Notes: generated by a model not told the origin, from the letters alone. DNA of 64,000 nucleotides from Kitasatospora humi (GCF_020907985.1 NZ_JAJJPA010000009.1:1-64000); one strand, 5' to 3'; shown: positions 27,319 to 36,814, counted from the stretch's first letter. Numbers and translations are program-made.

Positions 27319-27858
27319 TCAGCCCTCCTCCGAGCCGGCCAGCGCTTCGGTGATCAGACGGGTGGCGAAGTCGTGGTCATCGCCGGCGATCCGGTTGATC
27401 TGCTCCGCGAGCAGGACGACCGTGGCTTCCAGGGGGTTCATCTCGGCGCTGGTCCAGTCCCCGTACTGCGCGCGCCACAAGTTCGGGCTCAGTCCGGTGC
27501 CCGCGGCGATGAGCAGGCCGGTCATGGTGGGGATGACCTCAGGGCGAAAGGTCTTGGGCATCATGCGCATCGTGGCCACCAGGGTGGGCACCACGTGCTC
27601 GATGACGTCCTTGTCGTGCTCCTCGCAGGCCATCCGCAGCCAGCTCATGTACATGTAGATGAGCGTGCAGGCGCCGTCCAGCAGCGCGTCGAACCCCGTG
27701 GGGCCCATTGCGGCGCTGAACTGCTCGACCATCTCCCGCCGTTCGCGGTCGGTCCCGCTCCTGCCGTCGTAAATGGCCTTGAGTTGGGAGTCGATCACCA
27801 TGAGCGCCGCGCCCACATCGCCGACGGGAGCGTGCTCGGGATCGCAGGGCGATGACAT
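27319..27858 (-). CDS. Hypothetical helical protein
   Basis: The 179-aa soluble protein starts at an ATG with a perfect AGGAGGAGACCT leader. It is predicted mostly helical, methionine-rich in the middle (CTLIYMYMSWLRMACEEHDK and a run with TMRMMPKTFRPEV), with no signal peptide and one conserved-looking WRAQYGDWTSAEMNPLEA segment. I do not recognise a family. It converges on the catabolic operon but is on the opposite strand with its own promoter, so a shared function is not implied. Confidence 0.75.
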   Translation of the reverse strand: MSSPCDPEHAPVGDVGAALMVIDSQLKAIYDGRSGTDRERREMVEQFSAAMGPTGFDALLDGACTLIYMYMSWLRMACEEHDKDVIEHVVPTLVATMRMMPKTFRPEVIPTMTGLLIAAGTGLSPNLWRAQYGDWTSAEMNPLEATVVLLAEQINRIAGDDHDFATRLITEALAGSEEG

Positions 27859-28267
27859 AGGTCTCCTCCTCGTACGGCCGCAATGGGTGACGCGGCATGT
27901 TCGTAGCGTAGACGGCTGATCGGATCGAACCCGGCGAATCCCGACCGAACGCCCTGTGCTGACTGGAACCGCATCATTCAAGACGTTGACCAGGTCAGCG
28001 CGTTGAGCCGCCGTGACCTGGGGCCTCCCCGTTCGTTGACAGTCGATCGGCCGCGCCGCGAGCTGCCGGCGGCGCGGCATGGTGCGCTGATCAGCTGTGC
28101 AGGTGAAGTACCGCACGACGTGAGCGGCTGCGCTCGCACTGCGCAAGCCCCGTTCGAGTGAGCGAATTCCGGACACCATGCGACCCTGAGCGGATGAGCA
28201 CGGGAGACCGGGGCGACGTCGGGTGCCCGGCGCGGCGGGCTGCCGCCTTCCCTCTCGCCGACCCCGT
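27859..28267. other. 409-bp gap, no gene identified
   Basis: The gap lies between the start of the hypothetical gene and the stop of the SRAP gene. GC content is lower than in the surroundings in places (around 27900-28000). On the minus strand a short frame reads QVTAAQRADLVNVLND, which looks protein-like but has no start or family. It may be a decayed gene. Confidence 0.4.
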
Positions 28268-29014
28268 CTACGGCCGGAGCGGCTCGACTTCGTCGACCAG
28301 TTGCGGACCATTGGTGGTCGTGCGGTTCACCGCGGTGGAGACGGGCCGGGCGATGAGGTGGCCGGCGCCGGGCTGGACCAGGAGCCGGCGCAGCCGGTCG
28401 GCGTCGTGCTGGTCGGGGTCGAGCCACTGCTCGGCGTCCTCGGGCTCGATGGTGAGGGGCATGCGCGGGTGGATCCGCCCGGCGGCGTCCGTGGCCCGGG
28501 TGGTGATGATCGCCACCGAGGTGAGCCAGGACTCGGGATCGTCCTTGGGCAGGTCCGGGTCGTGCCAGAACTCGTAGAGTCCGGCCATGGCGAGCAACCG
28601 GCCGTTGGCGAGGGTGATGAAGTAGGGCTGCTTGCGCTGCCGCCCGCCCGGCCCGGCCGGTGGCAGGCTCTCCCATTCGTAGAACCCGTCACCGGGGAGC
28701 AGGCAGCGCCGGGCCGCGAAGGCCCGGCGGAAACTGGGCTTGGTGTCCACCGTCTCGGCGCGGGCGTTGATCAGCCGGCCGCCGATGGAAGGGTCCTTGG
28801 CCCACGACGGCACCAGCCCCCAGCGGGCCACCCGCAGCTGCCGGACCGGCTCCGGTCCGGCCTTCCGGACAGGGCGTTCCAGCACCGCCCACACCGGGTC
28901 CGTCGGGGCTACGTTCCAGCTCTTGTCCAGCGTCTCCGTCGGATCCCACCGCTGCACGTCGAAGATCTCGACGAGGTCCTGCGGCGAGCTGGTCGAGACA
29001 AACCGTCCGCACAC
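28268..29014 (-). CDS. SOS response-associated peptidase (SRAP/HMCES/YedK)
   Basis: The 248-aa DNA-repair protein caps abasic sites in single-stranded DNA through its second residue. The GTG start gives Met-Cys2-GRF, and Cys2 forms the thiazolidine link after Met removal. The other active-site positions are visible: WGLVPSWAKD, INARAETV (asparagine), GDGFYEW (glutamate) and HPRMPLTIEP (histidine). The start is therefore fixed by chemistry. A DUF2797 gene follows upstream on the same strand with a 41-bp gap, so the pair may be co-transcribed. Confidence 0.95.
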   Translation of the reverse strand: MCGRFVSTSSPQDLVEIFDVQRWDPTETLDKSWNVAPTDPVWAVLERPVRKAGPEPVRQLRVARWGLVPSWAKDPSIGGRLINARAETVDTKPSFRRAFAARRCLLPGDGFYEWESLPPAGPGGRQRKQPYFITLANGRLLAMAGLYEFWHDPDLPKDDPESWLTSVAIITTRATDAAGRIHPRMPLTIEPEDAEQWLDPDQHDADRLRRLLVQPGAGHLIARPVSTAVNRTTTNGPQLVDEVEPLRP

Positions 29015-29055
29015 GGTTCCAGCCTGCCACTCCCCGCCGCCGCCACCCACCCGGG

Positions 29056-29967
29056 TCAGAAGAGCTGGTCCTGCTGGGAATCGGTGGGCAGGTTCTGCAG
29101 CGGGGCCGTGAACTCGGCGTCGGCCGGGCAGCGCAGCAGGCGCCAGCCCGCCAGCAGCCGTACGTCCAGCAGCACGGTGCCGGTGTCGGTGGCCAGGTAG
29201 AGGTCGCTGCCGATGCGGCTGACGATCGTGCCGGCGAGTTGCTGTCCGGGCGCCACGGGAAGCACCGCTGCCGCCGGGCGCAGACCCTCGTCGGGCAGCG
29301 GGTAGACATGTGCGTGGTCGGTGATCAACGGGGTGCGACGCGCCTGCGCGGAAGGCCAGTTGAGGTCCTGGCAGGCCGTGGCCGCCGCAGCCAGGGCGGC
29401 CGCGCGCTCGGCGGGGGAGCCCGGTCGGGAGCGGGCCCGGCGCTTGCGGCCGCTGCTGACCCGGTCGGGCAGGCCCAGGGCCGCACCGAGCAGGCGCTCG
29501 ACCCGGCGGGCGGCCGGCAGTGAACCGGAGGAGAGGAAGACCGAGGCCAGCGCGCCCTGTTCGAGCAGGCGGGTCGTGCCGCGCTCGGTCCTGGTGATCC
29601 CGACCTTGACCAACTCGCCGTGGTGGGCTAGGTACACCGAGTAGTCGCGTTTGTCGTCGAGCAGACTGCTGTCGGTGGCAACGGAGTTGGTGGCCGCCAG
29701 CGCGCTGCACGCCTCGCACTGCGGGTGGCGGGCGGTCGGGGCGAGCGCGGCGGCGAGCGGGCAGTCGATCCGGCGGCCCGAATGCCGGACGCCCAGGCAG
29801 CGCCGGTCCGCGCCCACCAGCACGGCCAGTCGACCGCCGACTGGGAGCGCACTGAACCGCGCCGAGCGGTCGGCCGGTGCGTCCCACTCCAGGGCCACCT
29901 GCCCGTCGGGCGTCCAGCAGAGGCCGATCGGTCGCCAGGCGGACCCGGGCCGCTCCCTGCCGTTCAT
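29056..29967 (-). CDS. DUF2797 family protein
   Basis: The 303-aa protein has an N-terminal part with cysteine-containing loops (RCLGVRHSGR, CPLAAA, CEACSA) that may bind zinc. A central YSVYLAHHGELVKVGITR segment and an RLLEQGALASVFL segment resemble the KVGxT region of GIY-YIG-like folds characteristic of DUF2797. Function is unknown; the fold suggests nucleic-acid contact. It lies just upstream of the SRAP repair gene, making a DNA-metabolism role plausible but unproven. Confidence 0.82.
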   Translation of the reverse strand: MNGRERPGSAWRPIGLCWTPDGQVALEWDAPADRSARFSALPVGGRLAVLVGADRRCLGVRHSGRRIDCPLAAALAPTARHPQCEACSALAATNSVATDSSLLDDKRDYSVYLAHHGELVKVGITRTERGTTRLLEQGALASVFLSSGSLPAARRVERLLGAALGLPDRVSSGRKRRARSRPGSPAERAAALAAAATACQDLNWPSAQARRTPLITDHAHVYPLPDEGLRPAAAVLPVAPGQQLAGTIVSRIGSDLYLATDTGTVLLDVRLLAGWRLLRCPADAEFTAPLQNLPTDSQQDQLF

Positions 29968-30060
29968 GCTCCTCCGTCCGGGCCGCCCTGTCGCGTTCTG
30001 CTACCGGGGGACTTTACGTCGGACACGGAGGATAGTCGGGCCAAGGGTCACAGTGGGAAC

Positions 30061-31137
30061 CTACCGGTCGTACGTGACGGGGTGGCTCGCCGCGGCGGCG
30101 AGCGTTGGTCCGAGGTTCTCCATCCGCAGCCGCCGGTCGAGGTACAGCACCCCGTAGGTCAGGGGAGCCAGCGGGGCTCGGACTGTCATCAGCACGGCGG
30201 CGACCAGGGCGAAGACGGCGACCAGGGTCGTCAAGCTGCCGACGGAGAGCCAGGCGGAGAGCCAAGCGCGGGACCCGTCCGTCCCGCTGTCGAACGCGTC
30301 GACGGGCAGGAGCCGGGACACCGCCGCCGCCAGCAGCGTCATTCCCGAGCGGACGGCCACGTTGCCGATCAGCCCGACCACATACGGAATCCCGAGACTG
30401 CGCCACCAAGCAGCTCGGTTGAGCTGCCAGGCACGCCGAGCCGCGGCCACCGGTCGCCGCTCCTCCAGCACCAGCACCGGCACCGCGAGGATCAGCCGCA
30501 CCCCGACGTAGAGGGCACCAGCCAGGCCGGGTATCAGCAGCAGCAGACCCCAGGCGGCAGGTACGGGACCGGCCAGGAAGAACAGCAGGACACTCGGCAG
30601 CAGCGAGCCGGCCAGGATCCCGAGGGCCGCCCCCAAGACCAGGGCCTGGACGCCGAGCACAGGCCAGAGCCGGCCCCGGCTCTGCGCCCAGCTCTGACGG
30701 GGCGTCAACTGCCGTCCCGGTGCCGCGTGGCGCAGGACGACGGCACTGACCGCCGACGTGACGGCAGTGGCGACGACGGACAGGAGGAACAGGAGCACGA
30801 GCAGGATCGCCGCGGCAACGGTCAGGCCGGTCAGCTGTTGGTCGGTCATCGGCCCGGCGGCCGGCACCGGACCGACCTGGGCGTACGCGAGGGCGAAGCA
30901 TCCGCAGAACACCCCGGCGCAGCCGAGCGCGACAAGCAGTACTGGACGGTAGAGCGAGTCCGCATACCGACGGACCGTGGCGAAGACCGCGCGGATGATG
31001 TCACCGGTGTCGAGTGGGCGCAGCGGTACCGTCCCAGGCTTTGGCGCCGGCGGCGCGACCGTCCAGCCGGGCATGCGCCACGGCCCCGCAGGCACGCCCC
31101 CTACTCCAAATGCCTGTGGTCCCTCGGGTGTTGCCAT
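30061..31137 (-). CDS. Multi-pass membrane protein, GDPD-membrane-domain type
   Basis: The 358-aa protein has a proline-rich cytoplasmic N-terminus (about 1-55, PLRPLDTGDIIRAVFATVRR) followed by six or seven hydrophobic helices with Arg-rich turns (LILAVPVLVLEERRPVAAAR). The PLRPLxxGDIL-type start and helix pattern match actinobacterial proteins annotated as glycerophosphoryl diester phosphodiesterase membrane-domain proteins. The catalytic phosphodiesterase itself is absent. Start at 31137 with GGGAGGG upstream; a start 14 codons earlier is possible. Confidence 0.75.
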   Translation of the reverse strand: MATPEGPQAFGVGGVPAGPWRMPGWTVAPPAPKPGTVPLRPLDTGDIIRAVFATVRRYADSLYRPVLLVALGCAGVFCGCFALAYAQVGPVPAAGPMTDQQLTGLTVAAAILLVLLFLLSVVATAVTSAVSAVVLRHAAPGRQLTPRQSWAQSRGRLWPVLGVQALVLGAALGILAGSLLPSVLLFFLAGPVPAAWGLLLLIPGLAGALYVGVRLILAVPVLVLEERRPVAAARRAWQLNRAAWWRSLGIPYVVGLIGNVAVRSGMTLLAAAVSRLLPVDAFDSGTDGSRAWLSAWLSVGSLTTLVAVFALVAAVLMTVRAPLAPLTYGVLYLDRRLRMENLGPTLAAAASHPVTYDR

Positions 31138-31355
31138 GACGATGAAGCCCTCCCCCCGCGGCTGGGTACCGCGCCCCACCGAGCGTAGGGCACCCGGCGG
31201 GCGGCGGGAGGGGTTTGGACGGGCGTTGTCGTCTCGGACGTCAACCGGTATGCCTCATGGAGTGGTTGTGAGAGCTGTTGCTTCCCTGGCACAGGCTGAG
31301 CGTCGCGGCTACGGTGATCCTGGGCGGAGCCGTGCGGGAGTAGGGGGACTTGCGC

Positions 31356-32393
31356 GTGTTGGCAAAGCTGTCATCGTGGGTCGCGGCGCGCTGGTCGAAA
31401 GGGCTCCGGCTCGTTGCCGGCGGGTGGGCCCTGAGGCTGGCCGGGACGGCGTTGGGTGTGCCGGGCTTCTACATCGCCAGATCCGGTCTAGATGCTGACC
31501 AATGGTCCGGCGTCGTGCATCTCGTCTGGTGGCTGCGCGAGTTGGGCGGCGTCGCGGCGTTCATGGTCGGCTTGCGGGCCTTCAGGATCGGTCGTCGTCT
31601 TGTGGTGCGGGGCAGGCAGTGCGCCGCCGCCGTGATCGACTCGTTCGACGCGCTGGCAGGGACCGTCTATGTGTTGTACCTGCGCCCGTTCTCGAACGAC
31701 GCGGACATGGCCGCGCTGAACAGCGATTTTCCAGGCGGAACGTCGCTGGCGAGCCTGGGCATGCTCTTCTTGCTCTCCGGGAAGACTCAGGAAGAGCAAC
31801 TGGTGCGCCGCTTCGGGCGCTTCGGCCGTGTCATCGCGGTCGGCAGGCCCGATGAGCTGCTTCCTCCAGTGGGTGCGGTCCGCGGGCAGTTGCCCCTCGA
31901 TGACTGGCAAGGCACCGTCAGCTCGTTGATCGACGGAGCACATGTCGTGCTGATGTCGGCGGGCCCGGGCCCGGGAACGGTGTGGGAGTTCACGGAAGCG
32001 GTGCGCCGCCTGCCGCCCACCCGACTGGTCCTGCTGATCTACTGCGATGCCGCGACCTACGAGCGCTTCCGCGAGGCGGTCGCCGTGGAGTACGAGCGGC
32101 GCTTGCGGGCCGAGCCGCAGGCGCCGAGGAGCGGGTGCCCGCCGCTGCCCGCCCTGCCGGATTATCCGCCCCTGGCCCGAGGCCCGTATCGTCCGCGCTA
32201 CGAGACCTGGCTCGGCTGGGGACGGCTGCGCTGGGACTTCGTCCTCAAGGGTGTAGTGGTGTTCGATCAGGACTGGACGGCCACGTTCACGCGGTTCGAT
32301 CCGACGGCACGACGGTGGCTGCCCGGCCTCGTCATCAGGCGGGAACTCCGGCCGGTGCTGGAGAAACTGGACGTGCTCGAGCCACGGAACTGA
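31356..32393 (+). CDS. Membrane-anchored protein with Rossmann-like LRPF domain
   Basis: The 345-aa protein has two hydrophobic segments near residues 22-48 and 60-85, then a soluble domain beginning VYVLYLRPFSNDADMA and containing GRVIAVGRPDELLPPVGAVR and a GTVWEFTEAV motif. Actinobacterial proteins with a YLRSF/LRPF start, AIGRPGE turn and tryptophan-rich end are a widespread uncharacterised family with a nucleotide-binding or TIR/SLOG-like look. That relation is a guess. The GTG at 31356 was preferred over TTG at 31350 because AGGGGG is then 8 bp away. Confidence 0.7.
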   Translation: MLAKLSSWVAARWSKGLRLVAGGWALRLAGTALGVPGFYIARSGLDADQWSGVVHLVWWLRELGGVAAFMVGLRAFRIGRRLVVRGRQCAAAVIDSFDALAGTVYVLYLRPFSNDADMAALNSDFPGGTSLASLGMLFLLSGKTQEEQLVRRFGRFGRVIAVGRPDELLPPVGAVRGQLPLDDWQGTVSSLIDGAHVVLMSAGPGPGTVWEFTEAVRRLPPTRLVLLIYCDAATYERFREAVAVEYERRLRAEPQAPRSGCPPLPALPDYPPLARGPYRPRYETWLGWGRLRWDFVLKGVVVFDQDWTATFTRFDPTARRWLPGLVIRRELRPVLEKLDVLEPRN

Positions 32394-32809
32394 TCCGTTC
32401 GCCAGGCAGCCTCCGGCGGTGCCGACTGCGGCAGCCCCCGCCTCGCACTGGCAGGCCCACCGCCCCCGGCAGCATGCCTGCGGTCCCCATCGAGGCGCTG
32501 TTCTCCGCGTCCAGGCCCGTCAGACGGTCTGACCTGACCGAATGGGACACCGACAAGAATCCGCGGCCACTTCTAGCGAAGATCACCATCACCGGTCGGG
32601 CCACGCTCACCGAGGATGTGAGCAGGGCCCGACCGGAGCGGTACCCGGGGCATGGACAGCCTCGGGTGGTCACCGCGTCGGAGGGCACGATCGGCATCGT
32701 TGTCCCCGACGGGGCCACCGGCCAGCCGGAAACCGTTCGACGACGTTCGCCGCTGCGTGGCACCGCCCACTGCCGCGGCGACCACGACCCCGCATCCGAA
32801 GGACCCCGT
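32394..32809. other. 416-bp gap before fabV, no supported gene
   Basis: A plus frame continues open through this stretch into fabV and reads, for example, PLLAKITITGRATLTEDVSR, slightly protein-like. It lacks a ribosome site and family features, and the FabV family starts at 32810. Treated as intergenic or decayed sequence. Confidence 0.45.
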
Positions 32810-34015
32810 GTGAGCCTCCGCGAGATCAAGCCCGGCAACCGTGGCTACCTCTACGTCAACAGCCATCCGACCGGCTGCCAGACGGTGGTCGACCGCATGT
32901 GGCAGCTGACACCGGACCCAGCCGGCGACCGGCCCGGCCCGGTGGCCCTCGTCATCGGCTCCAGCGCCGGCTATGGACTGGCCGCGACCCTGGTCGGCCT
33001 GCGCACCCACCGGATGCGCGGACTCGGCATCGCCTTCGAGGCCGCTGCGACCGAGCGCCGCACCGCCGGCGCGGGCTGGTACCGCACCGGGCGGACCGCC
33101 GAACTCGCCGCCGAGGCCGGCGCTGACTTCACCTTCCTCAACGGTGACGCCTTCTCCGATGGCGTCAAGGACGAGGCCGCCGACCAACTCGCCGCCCGCT
33201 TCGGCAAGATCGACCTGCTCATCTACAGCATCGCGGCCCCGCGTCGCACGGACCCGCTGACCGGCGAAGTCCACCACTCGGTCATCAAGCCGCTCGGCAC
33301 CGACTACCGGGCCAAGACCCTCGTGTTCGAGGACGGCCTCCCGCAGATCGGCGAGCTGCACCTGGAGGCCGCGGACGAGGCCGAGCGTGACGCGACCGTG
33401 CAGGTCATGGGTGGCGCCGACTGGCAGAGGTGGATCGAGGCCCTGCAGTCCGAGGGCCTGCTCGCCGACGGATTCCAGACCGTCGCGCTCTCGTACGTCG
33501 GATCCGACATCACCGCCCCCATCTACCGGGCCGGAACCATCGGCGCCGCCAAGCAGCACCTGGAAGACACCGCCCGCGCCATCAACACCCGGCTCAAGGG
33601 CACGGGCCACGCCTACACCGTCGTCGCCGGCGCGGCCGTCACACAGGCCTCCACCGCCATCCCGAGCATCGCGCTCTACACCAGCATCCTTCACCGCGTT
33701 ACCGGCGACAGCTGGCAGACCACCGTCGACCAGGCCGCAGCCCTGTGGAACCGGCTCACCGGCCACGCCGAACTCGGCCTGGACGACCAAGACCGCATCC
33801 GGCTGGACGACTGGGAGATGGCCCCCGGGGTTCAGGCCGCCGTCCGCGCCGCGTGGGACCGGATCGACGCCACCACCATCGTCACCAGCGCGGACACCGG
33901 CTGGTTCCGCGAGCAGGTCGGCCAGCTCTACGGCTGGGACGTTTCCGGCGTCGACTACGAGGCCGCAGCCGAGACCGCCGTCCCGTGGCCCGCTTCCCCG
34001 TCGTCCGACGTCTGA
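32810..34015 (+). CDS. fabV: Trans-2-enoyl-CoA/ACP reductase
   Basis: The 401-aa NAD(P)H-dependent reductase catalyses the last step of fatty acid elongation. It is a long SDR-like enzyme: N-terminal NSHPTGCQ, cofactor loop GSSAGYGLAAT, and active pair Y239-x8-K248 in IYRAGTIGAAKQ, the spacing that distinguishes FabV from FabI/InhA (Y-x6-K). The GTG at 32810 matches the family start (MSLREIKPGNRGYLY), although the frame is open further upstream. FabV enzymes are typically insensitive to triclosan. It stands alone, so it may supplement a FabI/InhA elsewhere. Confidence 0.93.
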   Translation: MSLREIKPGNRGYLYVNSHPTGCQTVVDRMWQLTPDPAGDRPGPVALVIGSSAGYGLAATLVGLRTHRMRGLGIAFEAAATERRTAGAGWYRTGRTAELAAEAGADFTFLNGDAFSDGVKDEAADQLAARFGKIDLLIYSIAAPRRTDPLTGEVHHSVIKPLGTDYRAKTLVFEDGLPQIGELHLEAADEAERDATVQVMGGADWQRWIEALQSEGLLADGFQTVALSYVGSDITAPIYRAGTIGAAKQHLEDTARAINTRLKGTGHAYTVVAGAAVTQASTAIPSIALYTSILHRVTGDSWQTTVDQAAALWNRLTGHAELGLDDQDRIRLDDWEMAPGVQAAVRAAWDRIDATTIVTSADTGWFREQVGQLYGWDVSGVDYEAAAETAVPWPASPSSDV

Positions 34016-34298
34016 CCTGAGGGAACCGGCGAGCGGTGGCCGTACCCGCTGCCGTTCCACCCGCTCGACCCGGCGGGCACGCGGTGCTGGAGCGCTTCGG
34101 CGCGTCATCGCGACCCGCACGCAGCAGTGCAGTGGCGCGCGGGCCACGTCCGATGCGGGTTACCGGTCGGGTCGGGCCGACCGTCCCCGACGCGCCGCCG
34201 GCGGGTGGCCCGGGCACCCGAGGGTCCGGCCCAGTGGCCGCAGCGCGGTGAGCGCACGACAGTGAGAGGAGCCGGTCCGCAACCACCTGGAGGCGACC

Positions 34299-35393
34299 AT
34301 GCCTGCACCGGACACCGGGAAGGAGCTGCTTCACCCGAGCCTGCCCGCCCGCTCACAGGCCCTGGTTCTCGGGTCCTACGGGCTGGTCGCCGTCGCGGTG
34401 CTGGTGGACCTCGTCACCGGCCCGGGGTCGACCCTCTCGCCGGTCCTGGCCTGCGTCCCGGTGCTCGCCGGCGCGGGCACCCGCTCGCCGAAAGTACCGG
34501 TGCTGGCCGGGTTCCTGGCGGCGGCGGCAGCTGCCCTGCTGGCGCTGGCCAACCAGCAGGTCCCGGCCGCCGTCCAGCTGGCCACCTACACCGCGGTTGC
34601 CGCGGTGACCCTGGCCAGCACGGCCAACGTCCTGCTGGTCCGGTCGCGCGAGCACGAACTCCTCCAGGTCCGCACCGTCGCCGAGGCCGCCCAGCGCGCT
34701 CTGCTGCGCCCCGTGCCCACCCGGGCCGGAGCACTGCGGATCGCCGTGCGCTACCTGGCCGCCGCAGCCGAGGCCCGCATCGGCGGGGACCTGTACGAGG
34801 TCCTGCAGACCGACTACGGCACCCGGATCCTGCTCGGCGACGTCCAGGGAAAGGGACTGGCGGCGGTGGAGACCGCCGCCGACGTGCTCGGGGTGTTCCG
34901 TGAGGCGGGCCGCACCGAGCCGGACCTGGCCCGGCTGGCCGAGCGCCTGGACGCCGCACTGGCCCACCGCCCCACGGCCGAGCGCTTCGTCACCGCCGTC
35001 CTGCTCGGCATCCCCCCGGCGACCGGCCCGGCCGAGATCGTCAACTGCGGCCACCCGCCCCCGCTGCTGCGCCACCCCTCCCGGGCAGTGACCGCGCTGG
35101 AGCCGCCCGACTTCGCACCACCGCTGGCCCTGCGCGCACTGACCGGCGAGCCTTACCGCAGCCGCACCTTCGACCTCCACCGCGGCGACCTGCTGCTCCT
35201 CTACACCGACGGGGTGGCCGAGGCGAGGAACGCGGCCGGCGACTTCTACCCCCTCGCCGCCCGCCTGGCCACCAACCTCACCGCCCCGGAGCCGGACGCG
35301 CTGCTCGTCCAACTCCTGGCCGACGTGCAGTCCTGGGCCGCCGACGGCCTGGGCGACGACGCGGCCGTGCTCGCCCTGCGACGCGACGCCTGA
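34299..35393 (+). CDS. SpoIIE/PP2C-type serine phosphatase, membrane-anchored
   Basis: The 364-aa protein has four N-terminal hydrophobic segments (about 24-115). A linker VRTVAEAAQRALLRPVP precedes the SpoIIE phosphatase domain (about 140-360), with metal aspartates in ARIGGDLYEVL, LLGDVQGKGL, LLYTDGVAEAR and GDDAAVLAL. Such proteins dephosphorylate anti-anti-sigma factors. No regulator lies adjacent. The ATG at 34299 is preceded by GGAGG. A common streptomycete family, with multiple paralogues per genome. Confidence 0.9.
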   Translation: MPAPDTGKELLHPSLPARSQALVLGSYGLVAVAVLVDLVTGPGSTLSPVLACVPVLAGAGTRSPKVPVLAGFLAAAAAALLALANQQVPAAVQLATYTAVAAVTLASTANVLLVRSREHELLQVRTVAEAAQRALLRPVPTRAGALRIAVRYLAAAAEARIGGDLYEVLQTDYGTRILLGDVQGKGLAAVETAADVLGVFREAGRTEPDLARLAERLDAALAHRPTAERFVTAVLLGIPPATGPAEIVNCGHPPPLLRHPSRAVTALEPPDFAPPLALRALTGEPYRSRTFDLHRGDLLLLYTDGVAEARNAAGDFYPLAARLATNLTAPEPDALLVQLLADVQSWAADGLGDDAAVLALRRDA

Positions 35394-35580
35394 ACCACCT
35401 GATGCCGCCGGCGCCGTCCGTCAGCCTGATCGGTGCGGGCGGGTGTCCGAGCCTGCCGGGCGTTGCCGATCCGGGGAGGAGGCCGCCGGCCCGGCGAGGC
35501 GCAGGGTCGGCAGGCCGGGCCCCGGGACGACCGGGCGCCCGGCGAGGTGCCTCGCCGCCGTGGGGTCCCGCTCCGCCCTG

Positions 35581-36483
35581 TCAGCTCTGCGCCGAGTCGG
35601 CCTCGGCGGCCGGGACAGCGGCCTTGTCGCCGTCCGCAGCGGCACCGGGCCCGCCCGCCGAGTCACCCGGCAGCGGGCCGGCCGCGGCGGCGGCCTCCTC
35701 GGCGGCCCGCTTCTCCCGGGCCTCGCGGAGGTCGCGGCGCAGCATGACGATCCAGCCGGCCGGAATCAGCGCGGCGAACACCCACCACTGGATGGCGTAG
35801 GGCAGGTGGACGCCCTTGCCGACCACCGCGGCGTCGCCGGTGGAGGTCACGTTGGGCGACGGCACGTGCTCGGCCTCGTCGGAGGCCGGCGGCGTGGGGT
35901 TGGTGGAGACCAGCTCCAGGTAGCCCGCGACCACCGGCCGCTTCAGGCGGGTGGCCTGCTCGCCGCTGTTGATCCGCATGAACATCCGGTCCGGCAGGCC
36001 GCCGATCTCCCGGCGGAAGGTCTCGTCGGGCCGCAGCCGACCGGTCGCGGTCAGTTCGCCGGAGGGCGCCGGCGGCACCGTCGGGTAGCTGGTGGCGTCC
36101 GCGTTCGAGGCGACCCAACCGCGGTTGACCAGCACCACGTCGCCCGCGTCGGTGACCAACGGGGTGATCACGTAGTAGCCGACCGTGTCGCCGGAGGCGT
36201 CGGTGCGCTGCCGGACCACGAACTCGTCCGACGGGTCGTAGTGCCCGGTCGCGGTGACCGTGCGGTAGGTCTCCGAGGCGGGCACGGTGCCACCGGGGTG
36301 CGAGATGGCGTCCATCGCCACCGGCGGCGCTTGCATCGCGGCGTCGGTCGCGACGTTCTGCTGGTTGGTCTGCTCGTAGCGGTGGTACTGCCACCGTCCG
36401 AGCAGGACCATCGCCGGGATGATCGCGAAGAAGACGAGGGTCAGGATCACCCAGCGCCGGGTCAGGAGGATGCGGAACAACAC
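35581..36483 (-). CDS. SURF1-family cytochrome oxidase assembly protein
   Basis: The 300-aa protein has a transmembrane helix at each end of a SURF1 domain (about 13-35 and 225-245). The first helix ends LGRWQYHRYEQ, and the mid region VLVNRGWVAS and late GVHLPYAIQWWVFA are characteristic. The C-terminal 50 residues form an Ala/Gly-rich charged tail seen in actinobacterial versions. It assists haem a/copper centre assembly in cytochrome aa3 oxidase. It starts at a GTG at 36483 with AGGAG somewhat far upstream; a TTG one codon later is possible. Confidence 0.9.
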   Translation of the reverse strand: MLFRILLTRRWVILTLVFFAIIPAMVLLGRWQYHRYEQTNQQNVATDAAMQAPPVAMDAISHPGGTVPASETYRTVTATGHYDPSDEFVVRQRTDASGDTVGYYVITPLVTDAGDVVLVNRGWVASNADATSYPTVPPAPSGELTATGRLRPDETFRREIGGLPDRMFMRINSGEQATRLKRPVVAGYLELVSTNPTPPASDEAEHVPSPNVTSTGDAAVVGKGVHLPYAIQWWVFAALIPAGWIVMLRRDLREAREKRAAEEAAAAAGPLPGDSAGGPGAAADGDKAAVPAAEADSAQS

Positions 36484-36604
36484 CGGGCGACGCTATCTCC
36501 TTTTACCTCGCCGGCACGAACCGGCCCCGGCGCGGCGCACCGGACCGCCTGGGGCGGGGCGCAGCGAGCCCTGCCGGCGCGGCGGCGACCAGGGCAGTGC
36601 AGCC

Positions 36605-36696
36605 GCGTCCGGTCGCGCGGCGCTCCCGCGTCCGGTCGCGCGGTGCTCCCGCGTCCGGTCGCGCGGTGTTCCCGTGTCCGATCGCGCGGCGCTCCC
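36605..36696. repeat. Four tandem 23-bp repeats
   Basis: Four contiguous copies of a 23-bp unit (copy starts 36605, 36628, 36651, 36674; consensus begins GCGTCCGGTCGCGCGG) differ at one to three positions. They lie between the divergent SURF1 and DD-peptidase genes. No spacer separates them, so they are not CRISPR. They could be a minisatellite or a multimeric regulatory site. Confidence 0.85.
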
Positions 36697-36814
36697 GCAT
36701 CGGACGCCGTCCGGGGCGCGGTCGCCGGGTCCGGCTGGCGCGTCGTCCGGCCGGCGGGCGGCGCACGGGTGAAGGTGGAGGCACCCCAGGTCCGCCCGCC
36801 CCCCCGGAGACACC

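Noticed and set aside
31982..32809. FabV extended upstream to the start of its open frame (677 codons)
   Set aside because: FabV proteins are about 400 aa and begin at the segment encoded from 32810. The upstream part overlaps the previous gene in another frame.
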